The notes below the pieces were generated by a model. The model saw only the letters and a program-made list of their open reading frames with translations. It did no database searches and was not told where the DNA came from. Of a stretch of 64,000 nt of DNA, positions 44,246 through 55,036 are shown piece by piece; the first letter of the stretch is position 1; every line of letters begins with the position of its first letter. The stretch comes from Porphyra umbilicalis (taxonomy: Eukaryota; Rhodophyta; Bangiophyceae; Bangiales; Bangiaceae), in contig KV918867.1 in assembly GCA_002049455.2 (NCBI GenBank), forward strand, positions 124,001 through 188,000. Reading direction: 5' to 3'. The position numbers and the translations under genes are program-made.

Positions 44246-44583
44246 ATTAGGGGGGGTGGCCGGCGGATCCGACATCATTGGTAGGATGGGAACGGGGGGG
44301 GATGGGGGCGGGAGGGGGGGGGGGCTGCGGACAGAGATGGTCCGGGCGACGACGACGGTCGGATTGGTGGTAGGTGGGCGCGACCACAGCTGTCGCGGTC
44401 GCCGTCGAATATTTAAATATGGCCATTATTGGAATTGCAGGCGAGTAACTCGGTTGATAAGTCACCATTCCAATGGGTATGAGAACGATCGCAGAGGTCG
44501 TAGGAGCACCATCGGTCGACCTGCTTCTGCTGCTAGGCACCAGTGCCCAAGAAAAGATGTCACAGAAATGGAGAAAGACTGTA
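44246..44583. other. No gene seen
   Basis: G-rich start, then ordinary sequence leading into the minisatellite. Confidence 0.6.
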
Positions 44584-45252
44584 CTGGGGTGTTCATCGGG
44601 GTGTTACTTGGGGAAATCCTCGGGGTGTTACTTGGGGTGTTACTCGGGGTGTTCTAGGGATGTTAGTCGGGATCTTATTGGGGTGTTACTCGGAGTGTCA
44701 CCGGGGTGTTACCAATCTGGCACTGGGGGTGTTACCGGGGTGTGATTCGGGGTGTCACTCGGGGTGTTACACGGGGTGTTCCTCGCTGTCTTACCGGGAT
44801 GTTACACGGCATGTTACCGTGGTGTTATTCGGGGTGTGACCGGGGTGTTACGAAGCTGTTACTTGGGGTGTTACCGTGGTGTTATTCGGGGTGTTACTCG
44901 GGATGTTAGTCGCGGTTTTACTCGAGGTGTTACCGGGATATTTCACGGTATGTTACCGTGGTTTTATTCGAGGTGTGACTGGGGTGTTACCAAGCTGTTA
45001 CTGGGGGTGTTTTCAGGAGGTTACTCGGGGTGTTTATCGTGGTGTCACTCGGGGTGTTACCTGGGTGTCGCTTGGGTCATTTTTCAGGGTGTTTCTCGGG
45101 GTGTTACCGGGGTGTTACTCGGGGTGTTAATAGGGGTGTTACCGGGGGTGTTTCTGGGTTTATACTGGGGCTGTTACTCGGAGTGTTACTTGGGGTGCCA
45201 CCGGGCTGCCACTGGTGGGGTTTCCGGGCTGCAACTTTTGGTGTTACTTGGA
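44584..45252. repeat. 12-bp minisatellite array 2
   Basis: About 55 variants of the same GGGGTGTTACTC-like 12-mer as at 33681-34408, on the same strand and with the same variant units (ACCAAGCTGTTACTGGGGGT, GTTATTCGGGGTG). Confidence 0.95.
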
Positions 45253-46668
45253 GTTCTGTCATTCTGCTACCAGTCTGTGATAAGTTCGCTTTGCTTTTTG
45301 TTGGACTTCCCTGTATGTGATGATGGTTCATGAAAGTACTGTTCGCGTGCGCGGAGGAGTGCAGCGACATGCTGCCATGGATGGCAAGCCACTCGCCGCC
45401 CCCGCAGCGGCTGCACTTGCCAGGCGCGACCTGACGACGCCTGCGGTCGATGCGGCCGCCGCGCGGGTGCCCTCCCCACTGCGAGGCGCCAGACGGACGG
45501 CCACCGCGTGGAGGCGGGCGACGCACAGTGCTGGCGCCGCCGCCGCCGCCGACGCAGCGTCGTCGACTGGAGCCACGCTGCCGGGCGACAGGTGCGGCGG
45601 CCGCGACCGCGGCGGTGTGGACACGCGCGGGAATCATACCGCAGTGGGCGCAGGGACGGGCGCAGTGGTCACCGCTGGCGCGGGTGCGACCGCCGCAAGC
45701 ACCCAGAGCGGGCGGCGCCCGCGCGCGGCAGTCACTAGCGTTGGCCGCCGCCGTGGCCGACGGCGGTCGGCAGGTCCGCGTCGGTCTTGGGCCGTTGACG
45801 GTGCTGTCGAGGCGCGGGCGGGAGGCGGCGCACCGTTGGAGGTGCGGGGGGGGGAGAGCGGCGTGGCGGGGAAGTGTGGCGTGGTGAGGTGCGGATTAGG
45901 GAGACTTGAGAAGGGGGGGGGGGGGGGGGGGGTTTCGCGCGTGGCGGTTATCATCAGCGCATGTCGTCAGTTGTCATCAGCGCATGTCGTCCGTTGGGGC
46001 CCGATGGTCGGGTCGGCCGCGCCCCCCTCGCGGTCGCGCAGGCGGGTGAGCGAGCAGCTTTGCCATGTACTGTCGCTGACAAGCAATTGGTTGGCGGTGG
46101 GGAGCCCCCGCGTCGCCTTCCTCGCCGCCCGCGGTTATTTCTTGTTGCCATCCGCGCGGCCTCTGCGTCGAGGAGAGGGGAGGCGTGTCGCAGCCGAAGC
46201 GGACTGTCTCAGGCAATGGGGTGAGTGGCGACGCCGCCACCCGGCATGGCTGGCGGCGCGGCCGCAGCCGACGCTTGCGGCAGAGCGAAAGGAGTGGGGG
46301 TTGCGGCGAGCCAACAGGGCCGGGATGCGCTGTGTTTTTAAGGAAAAGTGGCGCTCCTGGAGGGGATCGTTTGCATCGTTGCTTCTGTATGATATGCTGT
46401 GTTTATACATTCCTTCGGAACATTTTTCTGAGGTGGCACGCGCCGAGGCTGTTCGCTGCGCTTGCGCCCTCTTTAATAAAGCATTTGTGCTTTTTTTGTT
46501 TTAGAAATCTTATCTTTTGAGGCTTGACGAGTTTGCAAGATGACATACACGCCTTATGCTCTTTGACGTCCTCTTTCTGATGGTGCTCCCTGCGATCATC
46601 ATGCTTCTCTCCTAGGCACGTAGCGCTGGTGTCTTTCCAAGAACATATCGTCAGAACAGTGGACACTT
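45253..46668. other. GC-rich stretch, no gene supported
   Basis: An open frame runs 45317-46504 on the plus strand, but it is Ala/Arg/Gly-rich, shares its length with frames on the other strand, and has no recognisable domain. AATAAA occurs at about 46474 in an AT-rich end (CTCTTTAATAAAGCATTTG), so a transcript could end here. Confidence 0.5.
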
Positions 46669-46778
46669 GAACGGGAGCCTGAACGGGAGTCCCTTTCAAG
46701 AAGCCCTTGAACGGGATATTTACCGTCCAGGCGCTTCTGCTGTAGCAAAGGCCTGAACGGGAGAAGTTCCCGTTCAGG
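46669..46778. repeat. GAACGGGA repeat with hairpin, copy 1
   Basis: The word TGAACGGGA occurs four times. The last begins a hairpin, CCTGAACGGGA (46752-46762) with TCCCGTTCAGG (46768-46778). A similar arrangement recurs at 49470-49556. Confidence 0.75.
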
Positions 46779-47151
46779 GAAGCTGTGCCAGGCCCCGAAC
46801 CATCTCGTGGGTGGCCCCAAGGTCATGCAACACTGTCGCACAAATCCGAGCCAATGATATCCTTGCAATGGGTAGCGAAGACGTAAACTGTCCAGGTCAG
46901 GTCCTGCACGGGCCTGGATGCCTCTTTCCCACGACGATGCGGTGCATAAAAAGTGGACGCCAAGGAGTGTTCTCGGACCTGAGGTGCTCGCGCGAGACCG
47001 CGGCCGCCTCTCCAGAACTTACCTCAAGTTGCTCTGTCAAGTCCATGGATGACCAAATGATTGTAAACATCGTGAGACGACGAATGCTGTCAAGCATATA
47101 TGCGGATGGCCGGCAAATCAAAGTGAGCTATGCCACACGTAGCCCTCGTGG
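46779..47151. other. No gene seen
   Basis: Unassigned sequence to the left of the foldback. Confidence 0.6.
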
Positions 47152-48168
47152 TACGGTGCGTGTCCCTAAAATGAGACATGCGCGTTTTCTGAAGAACTGA
47201 CACATGACTGCACGGGGACAGGCAGCGCGGAGTACGAGAAAATTCTCGACTGGCCTCCATGGAAAGAGCCTCTCCCGACGCGTGCTTGGCTGACAACTCC
47301 TTAATACGCGCCTGTGGGCACTGTTCTGTGGACCTTTCATATAGCCCCGATCTTGGAGCCAGTCTTTTTCAGATTCTTGGGGTTAAAGGTTTGCAACGCC
47401 AAAGCTCATGTGCTAACTGGAGCTTCGATGAGGGGTGTCCCAAATCGTGATTTCCTGACAGGGGGCTACATGGGGGTCTTTTTCAGGTTTTTATGGGTAA
47501 GGTGGTGCCCTGTTCTTCGTGCACGAATTGCCAGCACATGCCTGCTCTGGTATATGTGCATTTGATTAGGCCGCGTGATCGTCACCTGTTGAAGTTGCAA
47601 TGAATGACTCTTTCCCCCATGGCACGTCAGGATGTGTAGCATATCTCTGCTACCAATTGGCAATTAGCCACGAGTAGCCCCCTTGACTGGCCGAATCCAC
47701 GGATGTGTGTGACTCGGCTTGTGGCACGCCCTTTGGGGGGTTACCTCCGCATTGTTTATTTTTTATTGCTTGCCTGTCTTATTTGTCTGCCGGCACTCAT
47801 TACGATCGCTCGATCGGATGGTCGATCGACCAGTGCCGTTGTTTGTATTAAACCACCGTGGGTCCGGGGTCGCCGTCGTGGGCACCATTCGGCTCCCCAT
47901 CGGATGCCCTTCAACAAAAGGTCTTTCTTCCTCGCCGCGACGGCGATAGAACTCGCTTTATTGCTTGGCTACGGTCGGTCTCAGTACACTGGTAATTGAA
48001 CTAACGTTATTAATACCACAGGATGTGCCGCCTCTGCTAACACAGTCAGGGGCTGTTCGGGAAGCACAGTGGGACCGAGTAGGTAACATTACATCATCGG
48101 ACCGTTGCAGAAGGCCAGTGGGCCGAAAAAAACACACACCACGTCTCATTTTCGGGACACGCACCATA
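47152..48168 (+). mobile_element. MITE family A, copy 2, interrupted by a solo LTR
   Basis: Same orientation as the copy at 2533-3164. Without the 386-bp LTR and one 5-bp duplication it is about 626 bp. Ends TACGGTGCGTGTCCCTAAAA... and ...GGGACACGCACCATA are slightly diverged. Confidence 0.92.
47635..48020 (+). repeat. Solo LTR, family A (386 bp)
   Basis: Starts TGTAGCATATCTCTGC and ends TAATACCACA, flanked by the 5-bp duplication GGATG on both sides (47630-47634 and 48021-48025). Same family as the LTR at 1611-2006, in the opposite orientation. It inserted into MITE copy 2; the uninterrupted target is visible in copies 1 and 3. Confidence 0.95.
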
Positions 48169-48235
48169 CGGTGCATACTATGGTGCCTACCATATGGCAC
48201 TCGCGCCGTATGGTGCGAAACATGGTGCACCCCAT

Positions 48236-48866
48236 GTGGTGCGCGTGCCAAAAATGAGACGTGGCGGTTTTGTATTTTTTTCTCTGCCAACTGGCCTTCT
48301 GCAACGGTCCGATGATGTAATGTTACCTACTCGGTCCCACTGTGCTTCCAGAACAGCCCCTGACTGTGTTAGCAGAGGCGGCACATCCTGACGTGCCATG
48401 GGGGAAAGTGTCATTCATTGCAACTTCAACAGGTGACGATCACGCGGCCCAATCAAATGCACATATACCAGAGCAGGCATGTGCTGGCAATTCGTGCACG
48501 AAGAACAGGGCACCACCTTACCCATAAAAACCTGAAAAAGACCCCCATGTAGCCCCCTGTCAGGAAATCACGATTTGGGACACCCCTCATCGAAGCTCCA
48601 GTTAGCACATGAGCTTTGGCGTTGCAAACCTTTAACCCCAAGAATCTGAAAAAGACTGGCTCCAAGATCGGGGCTATATGAAAGGTCCACAGAACAGTGC
48701 CCACAGGCGTGTACTAAGGAGTTTTCAGCCAAGCACGCGTCGGGAGAGGCTCTTTCCATGGAGGCCAGTCGAGAATTTTCTCGTACTCCGCGCCGCCTGT
48801 CCCCGTGCAGTAATTTGTCAGTCCTTCAGAAAACGCGCATGTCTCATTTCTGGGACACGCACCATA
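48236..48866 (-). mobile_element. MITE family A, copy 3, inverted
   Basis: 631-bp copy in the orientation opposite to copy 2, separated from it by 67 bp. The two form a long foldback. Ends ...ATTTCTGGGACACGCACCATA on the right and TGTGGTGCGCGTGCCAAAAA on the left. Confidence 0.92.
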
Positions 48867-49469
48867 GGTCGGACGTCTCCATAATAAAAACGAGCTTATC
48901 AGGTCGATTGTAGACAGCTCAGAGTGAGAGCCTACATGGGCTACCGTCCATGCATGTTTTCTTCCTGCATATCGTGTATGTCTTTCTCCCACTTCCTGAT
49001 TGGGTTTCTCTCTCCCCCCGCCTCCCTACGCCCGTACCCCGCTTCCTGCCCTCCATCTCGTACGTCCCCACTTTTGTCCTGTCGTACCGTTGCTTTTGTT
49101 TCTTAGTCTTCTTCTCTCTCGATATCTTGAGCTCTCGTTTGATGTGGGCTTGGATAGTACGGCATGTGTCGCGGTCTTTGTGCCTTGTTCGCGGTACTAC
49201 CAGCCGACTGGCTCCCCCACTTGTGTTGCTGCCGCCGTTGGTACATGGTCAGCTATGATGGGTGCACCGTCTAGTTGCCCTTATGGCCGTAGTCCCAGCC
49301 GTAGTCTTTCCAGAAATAAACCAGAGCAGCATCAACGAGCAGTGTGCATGGGCCGCCAGTTACCTGTCATCGCCCAGAGATCAGTGCAATAATAATGGAC
49401 GCTGGTTAACAGGAGTATCAAGTGTGTATCCCGCGATTTTTTGACGTCCGACCTCGAGATCAGGTCCGT
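48867..49469. other. No gene seen
   Basis: T/C-rich sequence, no supported frame. Confidence 0.6.
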
Positions 49470-49556
49470 GCACCTGAACAACGTTTGTAACAGGAGTTCC
49501 CTTGTTCAGGCGCCGTGCCGTAACAGGAACCTGAACGGGATTTCCTCCCGTTCAGG
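49470..49556. repeat. GAACGGGA repeat with hairpin, copy 2
   Basis: The hairpin CCTGAACGGGA (49530-49540) with TCCCGTTCAGG (49546-49556) is preceded by CTGAAC, GTTCAGGCGCCG and TAACAGGA words in the same order as at 46669-46778. Confidence 0.75.
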
Positions 49557-49584
49557 ATGACCATTGTTCTGACGATGTCAGGTA

Positions 49585-52500
49585 CAGTGCGTCTCCATTC
49601 ATATCCCACCCTCCTGAGACAGATGTCGTTTCCATTCTGCACTGGCAATATGAGATTGGCACGATTGACCCACAATATTGACGTTGACCCACCGATCAAG
49701 TCCGGCAATCGGCCGCCAGACTCTTGCATGATCGGCAGGCGTAACCCGAGCGTTGCCATGCGTGAGCATTCCGCCGACTCCACCGACACTGCCCTTTCCC
49801 CATCCGCCCCCTCAGCGGCGGTAGCGGGACGTTGCCGACGCGCCTGATCGACTGTCGCCCATACGCGTGGCGCTGGGTTGGGCGGTCGAGGGGGGGGGAG
49901 CTCCTACCCGCACCCCCCCCCCCCCCCCCGCCCCCGCCGCCGCTAACGCCAGTCATCCCCCCTTTCCCGCCGCCAACGCCCGCCATCCCCCGCCCCCCCT
50001 CATACTTCCTGTGCACCGTCTCTACCCTGGCACGCGGATCGCTTCCTCCCTTCTCCTCTACACCTCCCTCCCAGCTATCCCCATGAACCGCGCGACGGTG
50101 GCCGTCGCTATTTCCCCGCTGTTGGTGCGCCGCTTGGCACCTCCCCCCACTGCTGTGCGCTCATCTGGCGGGCGTCGCGTAGGCGCTGTTCGCCAACGGT
50201 GGCATCCACGAGCGCTTCCTACCGGTGGCAATTTCTCAACAACGGTGCAAGGGGCGGTGCTGCTCGGAGGGCGGGGGAGGTGACGGGAGACTAGCGGACA
50301 AGGGCGCAGGCGGCGAGGACGTGCAGCAGTGGACCGGAATGGCGTTCTCGTCGGAGGGCGACGCTATTCTGTGGGGAATCACAAAGTGTTGTCGAGGAGC
50401 CATCGGCAGTGTGGCGCGTGAGTGCGGTGGGGGGTGGTGGAGGATTGAGCGGGCGTGTTGGAGGGTTGTGCGTACGGGGTGTGTCCATACGGGATAGTTT
50501 TTTCTTTCGATTTGTGGCATCATGCCCATGATGCACGCACAGCGATCCTGCTTGAAAAGACGTTCACGGGTGGGAAAGGGGTTGGGGGGTGCTGCCAAGG
50601 TGCATTCATAAGGGGGACAATGTGCCTGCCGAAGAGGATGGACGCCAAGGGTCAGATGCAAAGAAGTGAAATTCTCACCACTTAAGTCAGCACAATCAAA
50701 CACGAGGGCTTCAACTACGAGTCGGCACTATCGGCCACGTCTGCACCCGCGGCATTCATATCCTACACAACGGCATCCACTGCGCCGACAACACCAGCAG
50801 GGCGCTCTTCAATATTCATCTACTCCTCCACCACGGCCCGCTGGGCCACGTCGTCCAGCCCCGCCAGGGCCTCGCTGCCCAGCGACGTGCCCTGCATGAG
50901 CTCCAGCATAACATTGACGTCGTCGGACACCGATCGGATCGTCCGGCGGTACTCGCCGTGGAGGCGGAGCAGGTCCACCGTGCGGATGGCGCCGAGCACG
51001 TCCGTATTGGCCCAGCAATGCGCAATGGCAGACGACGACAGCTCCTCCCACGCGTCCTTGATTATGATGGCAACGTCCATCAGGTCTGCCGCCCCGCCGG
51101 CGACCAGGCCTTCCCCCCAGCCGGCGGGGCGGCCGTGCGGCCGCGCCACGACGCGGGCACGCTCTTGGTCTCCCAGCGCCTGTACGTACTCGTCTGGCGG
51201 GATGACAAACGAAGTCCCACCGTACGCGGTCGCGGGGGGGGGGCGTGCAGCCACGATGATGACGTCGGCGGATGCAGGCACGACCGCTGCCGGCGCGAGG
51301 TCCGCCACAATGATGGTGTCGGCGGCCGTAAGGGCGGCTGCGGCCCATGCGGAGACGGCTGCGGCCGACGCGGGGCCGGCAACGATAATGGCGTCGTTGA
51401 ATGCGGGGAGCGCCTCGGCCGACGCGGGGGCGGCCCAGGACGATGCGGGGGCGGCCACGACCGATGCGGGGACGGGGGCGGCACCCCCACCGGCTTCCAT
51501 GGCGCCACCCTGGACAGCAGCCAGCGCGCCGCGTCGAGGGGCTGCCCCGGCGTTTCCTCCTGCGGGGGCAACTGCTCGAGGGGGTCCAGTGGGGAACACT
51601 TCGTCGTTCGCCCTCGACACCACGTCACCGAGGGCGGTTACAGTGCGCACGAGAAAGCGGCGCCGGTAACCGCGCTTGACAGCAGCAGTAATGCCCGCAT
51701 CCATTGGCGGGGCCTTGCCGTGGAATTGGGGGGAAGAAAGATGGTTTCCACTTGAGGATGACCCACCTCGCACCCGTGGGAGGACGCGTTGTCCATGATC
51801 AAGGTGACCCGGCGGGGGCGCTCTGCCACGGTCCCCGGCACGAAGACCCTGTGAAGCCACTGCTGGAAGCGAGTGTTGTCCATCCAGGCGTTCGACTGGT
51901 CGAAGTAGGGGACGGGGGGGGTACGTCCAGTTCCTGGAAAGTACAGTGGGGCGTTCGACTTCCCGATGATGGCGATCGGTAGCTTCTCTGTCCCAGCTGC
52001 GTTGGTGCAGCAAACCAGCGTCACGCGGTCCTTCGAATTCATGAACTTGAGCCCGCGCGCCTCACGGCGCGCCCCGGCGGACACGTTCGACTGCGAGGGC
52101 AAGCAGCGGAAGAAAAGGCCCGTCTCATCCATGTTGAAGATGTCCTCCGCGCTGTACGCCTCCAGCCGCTTCCGCACCACCTCCATGCCGCGCTCCACCG
52201 CCTCCCTGTCCACCGCGCCGCCTTGGCCGTGCATCCTCACGGATTTAATGCCAGTGCGTGACAAAAAGCCGCGTAAATAGCTTCGGCTGGCGCGAAAGTC
52301 GTCCAGCTTCAGAGCCCGCCCAATCTTAACCGCCTTGGCCTGCAAAAGCGCGAAAGAAATGGGCACCGTCTTCTGGTCCAACTGCTCGATGGCCGCCAGC
52401 CACTCCCGCAGGCGGTCTTCAACGCCTGCGAAGTGCCCCTTGCACATGACCGTCCGCATCTCGGTCGCGTCGTCATTGGGCATCGCGAGCCATTTGTTCC

Positions 52501-53132
52501 GCGCCCTGTACACCTTGCGTGCCGCCTCCTTGGAGATCCCCGTTGGAAGCGCGGCCAGCACCGACGACCACGTGCGCCCCTGCGAGCGCAAGCGGCAGAT
52601 CTGCTTCTTGACCGCGATGGTGATGGGCACGCGCTCCTTTCGCGGCTTGTTGGTGATCAACGTCGAGTCATCCGACGCCGGGGGTACAGCCACCGCGCCA
52701 AGCTCGGCGCGGCTCTCACTCGCGGAAAGGATGGCCTCCCCCGCAGCCGTAGCCGCCACCGTAGCGCGGGCTACTGCCTCGCCGTGGGAGGAGAGGGAAG
52801 CCATGGGGCAGTCCAAAAGTGCGCCAGTATCGGACGGGGCGGGGCAAAGGGGGAGGGGGGTTTGGGGGGGAGGGAGGGGGGGGAGTCGAGTGGTCGGGCG
52901 ACATCAGTGCGGCCGAAGACGGCGGCGATGACCGCGATGGTCGCCAGCGACGGCGGCGGTGCGCCCATTTATGGACCCAGAAATATTATCTCCATAGGGC
53001 CACTGACGATCGACTGCGCTTCACTCGCTGTCATTCAGAACAGTCGATCGCAAGAGATGTATCGATCGTTCAATTTCTCGTCCGTATCCCACCGGGTTAG
53101 CATCCGGGCGGGATATGAATGGAGACGCACTG
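49585..53132 (-). mobile_element. Pogo/Tigger-like DNA transposon, complete ends, 3.5 kb
   Basis: Terminal inverted repeats of 23 bp begin CAGTGCGTCTCCATTCATAT and are flanked by TA on both sides (49583-49584 and 53133-53134). CAGT... ends plus TA duplication plus a CENP-B/DDE_1 transposase are the pogo signature. About 1.2 kb of non-coding sequence, with a C run at 49912-49929, lies between the left end and the transposase stop. The transposase has at least one frameshift, so this copy is probably inactive. Confidence 0.94.
50820..52804 (-). pseudogene. Pogo/Tigger-like DDE transposase, one frameshift
   Basis: The start is the ATG at 52804 (MASLSSHGEAVARA). In order: an N-terminal HTH (VKKQICRLRSQGRTWSSVLA), a CENP-B-type HTH (about 52270-52400; FALLQAKAVKIGRALKLDDF ... 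SYLRGFLSRTGI), and a DDE_1 core with Asp in FNMDETGLFFRCLP (about 52120) and VTLIMDNASSHG (about 51795). The next motif, FLPPNSTA, is the last in that frame. The third catalytic Asp (PPMDAGITAAVKRGYRRR, about 51705) and all downstream sequence lie in a second frame that ends at 50820, so there is a one-base break at about 51720. The C-terminal part carries a long Ala/Pro/Val-rich linker and then the conserved IIIKDAWEELSSSAIAHCWA segment. Confidence 0.93.
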
Positions 53133-53917
53133 TACGTTCGACCAGGACGGAGAGCCTTGCACGAAATCGCTCTCTCAGGGGCAATCCGCATGGATTGTTC
53201 GGCTACTTCTGAACCAAGCGGCCCTGGAGGCCTCGGCCATTGAATGCCTCAAGCTCCGTTCGGCACAGCACAAAAGAATCTGAGACTTCTGAAGTAAAGC
53301 GCCACATTTAATCTCACATGGTAGCGCCCTCGCGTTGCTTCTTTCTCGGGCGGTGTGCTGGACGTACATCGTATTGGGCACTCCCCGTGTCCAGGCCGCA
53401 CATGGTGCTCGGCTCGCGCTCTGTTTACTTGTTTCCCCCCCCCCTCCCCCCCCCCCTCCACATTCTCCGTCGCCATGTCTTCCTCCCGCTTTCTCACACC
53501 CCCAGCACATGGATGGAACGACGACAAATTTCCAGCTGAGGAACTCGGCTGCACTGGTCCCGAAGGTGAAAATTGGAGCACTGCCCAGTGCTTTTCAAAC
53601 ATGCGGAGAAAAGTTTGAAGCATCAAGTCAAATATGGATAAATATGGGATCTCAAATGTACTATGTGATTTCAATTGAACTCGTCGGTAAAAGTGGCCCC
53701 CCAAAGAGGTTGCATTTGTTGCTGTTTTGTCGTCGCCGTCGACGTGGCCCGTGTCCCACCCGTACAGTACCGTCCATCTTCCCACTGTTCCGTCATCCTT
53801 CCCTTCTCCCCCGCGTCTCGTTCGAGTCATCCTGTGTGGACAGTATCACCACACCACCACCACCACCTGCATTTTTTATTTTTGATCTCTTCTGTTCCGT
53901 TCCGCGGTCGCTCCACG
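53133..53917. other. Upstream region of the LLPH-like gene
   Basis: No supported gene. It contains a C-rich tract (53430-53460) and a CCACCACCACCACCACC microsatellite (53849-53866) close to the start codon, presumably part of the 5' leader. A minus-strand open frame at 53249-53830 has no recognisable domain. Confidence 0.55.
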
Positions 53918-54601
53918 ATGGGCAAGTCCCTCCGGTCCAAGGTCAAAAAGACCTACCGCGGCCTCCGGCGGCAGGTGCTCGAACCGGCCGCGTCGTCCAA
54001 GACGCTCGCGCTCGCGGCGCCGCTCTACTCTGCGGCAGGCCTGCCGCTGCCCGACCCCACCACGTCCGGCCTCGGCACCGGCTCGGGTGGCAACCGCGCT
54101 GCATGGACGCACGGCGGCTTTGTGCCGCTCACGTCGTTTGTGCCGACGCCCCCCGGCGTGCGTCTCAACCGCGTGCACGGGCCGTTGGCCGAGGCGGACG
54201 TGGCGCTGGCGGCGGAGCGAAAGGAGACGCCACCGCGGCAGGATTTTGTTGGGGAGCGGGAGGAGCCGGCGGTGGTGGCTAAGGACCTGCCCCTCAAGCT
54301 GCCGATGCTCTTTGAGGGCGCCGCGGGTGGGCCGGCGGGCGCGCCCCCGCTCGGCACCCTGTCCATGACGGGCGTGGCGGCCGCAGAGGCCTCGGCTGGG
54401 GCGGCGGCGCGGGACGCGGGCCACGACCAGGAACCGGGGGACGTGGCCATGGCGGGCGCGGGCGTGTCGCCGTCGGGCGTGCGCGGCAACCGGAGGAGAG
54501 ACCCGAGGCGCCCTCGAGCTGGGGGGGTGAAGAAGGGCTCCAAATCCGCAAAGAGCCGCCACTCGCGCAACAAGGCGGCTAAGCGGCACCGCGTCAAGTA
54601 G
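53918..54601 (+). CDS. LLPH/DUF2423-like nuclear protein
   Basis: 227 residues. The N-terminus MGKSLRSKVKKTYRGLRRQV matches the conserved start of the DUF2423 family (animal LLPH, yeast YBL028C: M.KSLRSK.K...R..KR). The C-terminus is strongly basic (KKGSKSAKSRHSRNKAAKRH), a nuclear/nucleolar localisation type. The middle, about 150 residues, is a low-complexity Ala/Gly/Pro linker that includes LPLKLPMLFEG. Known members are small nucleolar proteins linked to large-subunit ribosome biogenesis; this one is longer because of the linker. The assignment rests on the two ends. The ATG at 53918 is the only start that gives the family N-terminus. It is convergent with the CHD gene. Confidence 0.7.
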   Translation: MGKSLRSKVKKTYRGLRRQVLEPAASSKTLALAAPLYSAAGLPLPDPTTSGLGTGSGGNRAAWTHGGFVPLTSFVPTPPGVRLNRVHGPLAEADVALAAERKETPPRQDFVGEREEPAVVAKDLPLKLPMLFEGAAGGPAGAPPLGTLSMTGVAAAEASAGAAARDAGHDQEPGDVAMAGAGVSPSGVRGNRRRDPRRPRAGGVKKGSKSAKSRHSRNKAAKRHRVK

Positions 54602-55036
54602 CAAGCGTCGTCGGATTGTGTGCGCCGGGGTGGCGGCAGAGTGGCGGCGGGTCAGCAGCGGGTGGACGGACGGTGGCCGACGGTGCCGCCTCTTGTCCTT
54701 TTTGCGTTGCTCATGTCGTACTTTTTACGGCGGCCCTCCTATTGAGCCGCGTTGTACTCTCATCTTGCTCCGCTCTATTGAGCTGCCTCTCGTCAACTTA
54801 GGACGCGTTTCGTGGCGGCTGGTCTTCTTGCGGATGTCTCCGTTCATGCATCATTTTGCCGAGATGGATGTAAGCGAGGACGAAGCGGGAAAAAGTAGAG
54901 GTGCTCCAATGCGGGGTGGCCGCTCAATCTGGGTCTGTTGCGGGAGAGCAACAGTGACGTGCTACTGGAAGCAAGATACACAACATACAAAGCAGGAGAA
55001 CAAGACATAAAACCAAGAAAAACCACTTCCAGGACC
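54602..55036. other. Convergent 3' region
   Basis: 435 bp between the stop codons of the LLPH-like and CHD genes. Both 3' untranslated regions must fit here. No other feature seen. Confidence 0.7.

Noticed and set aside
33681-45252. 12-bp arrays as telomeric repeats
   Set aside because: Interstitial, degenerate, and the unit does not match known telomere repeats.
44752-45333. 193-codon open frame (and a 117-codon one at 33616-33969)
   Set aside because: Pure products of the 12-bp minisatellite, open in every frame because the unit is a multiple of three.
45317-46504. 395-codon plus-strand frame as a gene
   Set aside because: GC-rich composition, no domain, several competing frames on both strands.
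53249-53830. 193-codon minus-strand frame upstream of the LLPH-like gene
   Set aside because: No recognisable domain, and it overlaps the presumed promoter and leader of the LLPH-like gene.
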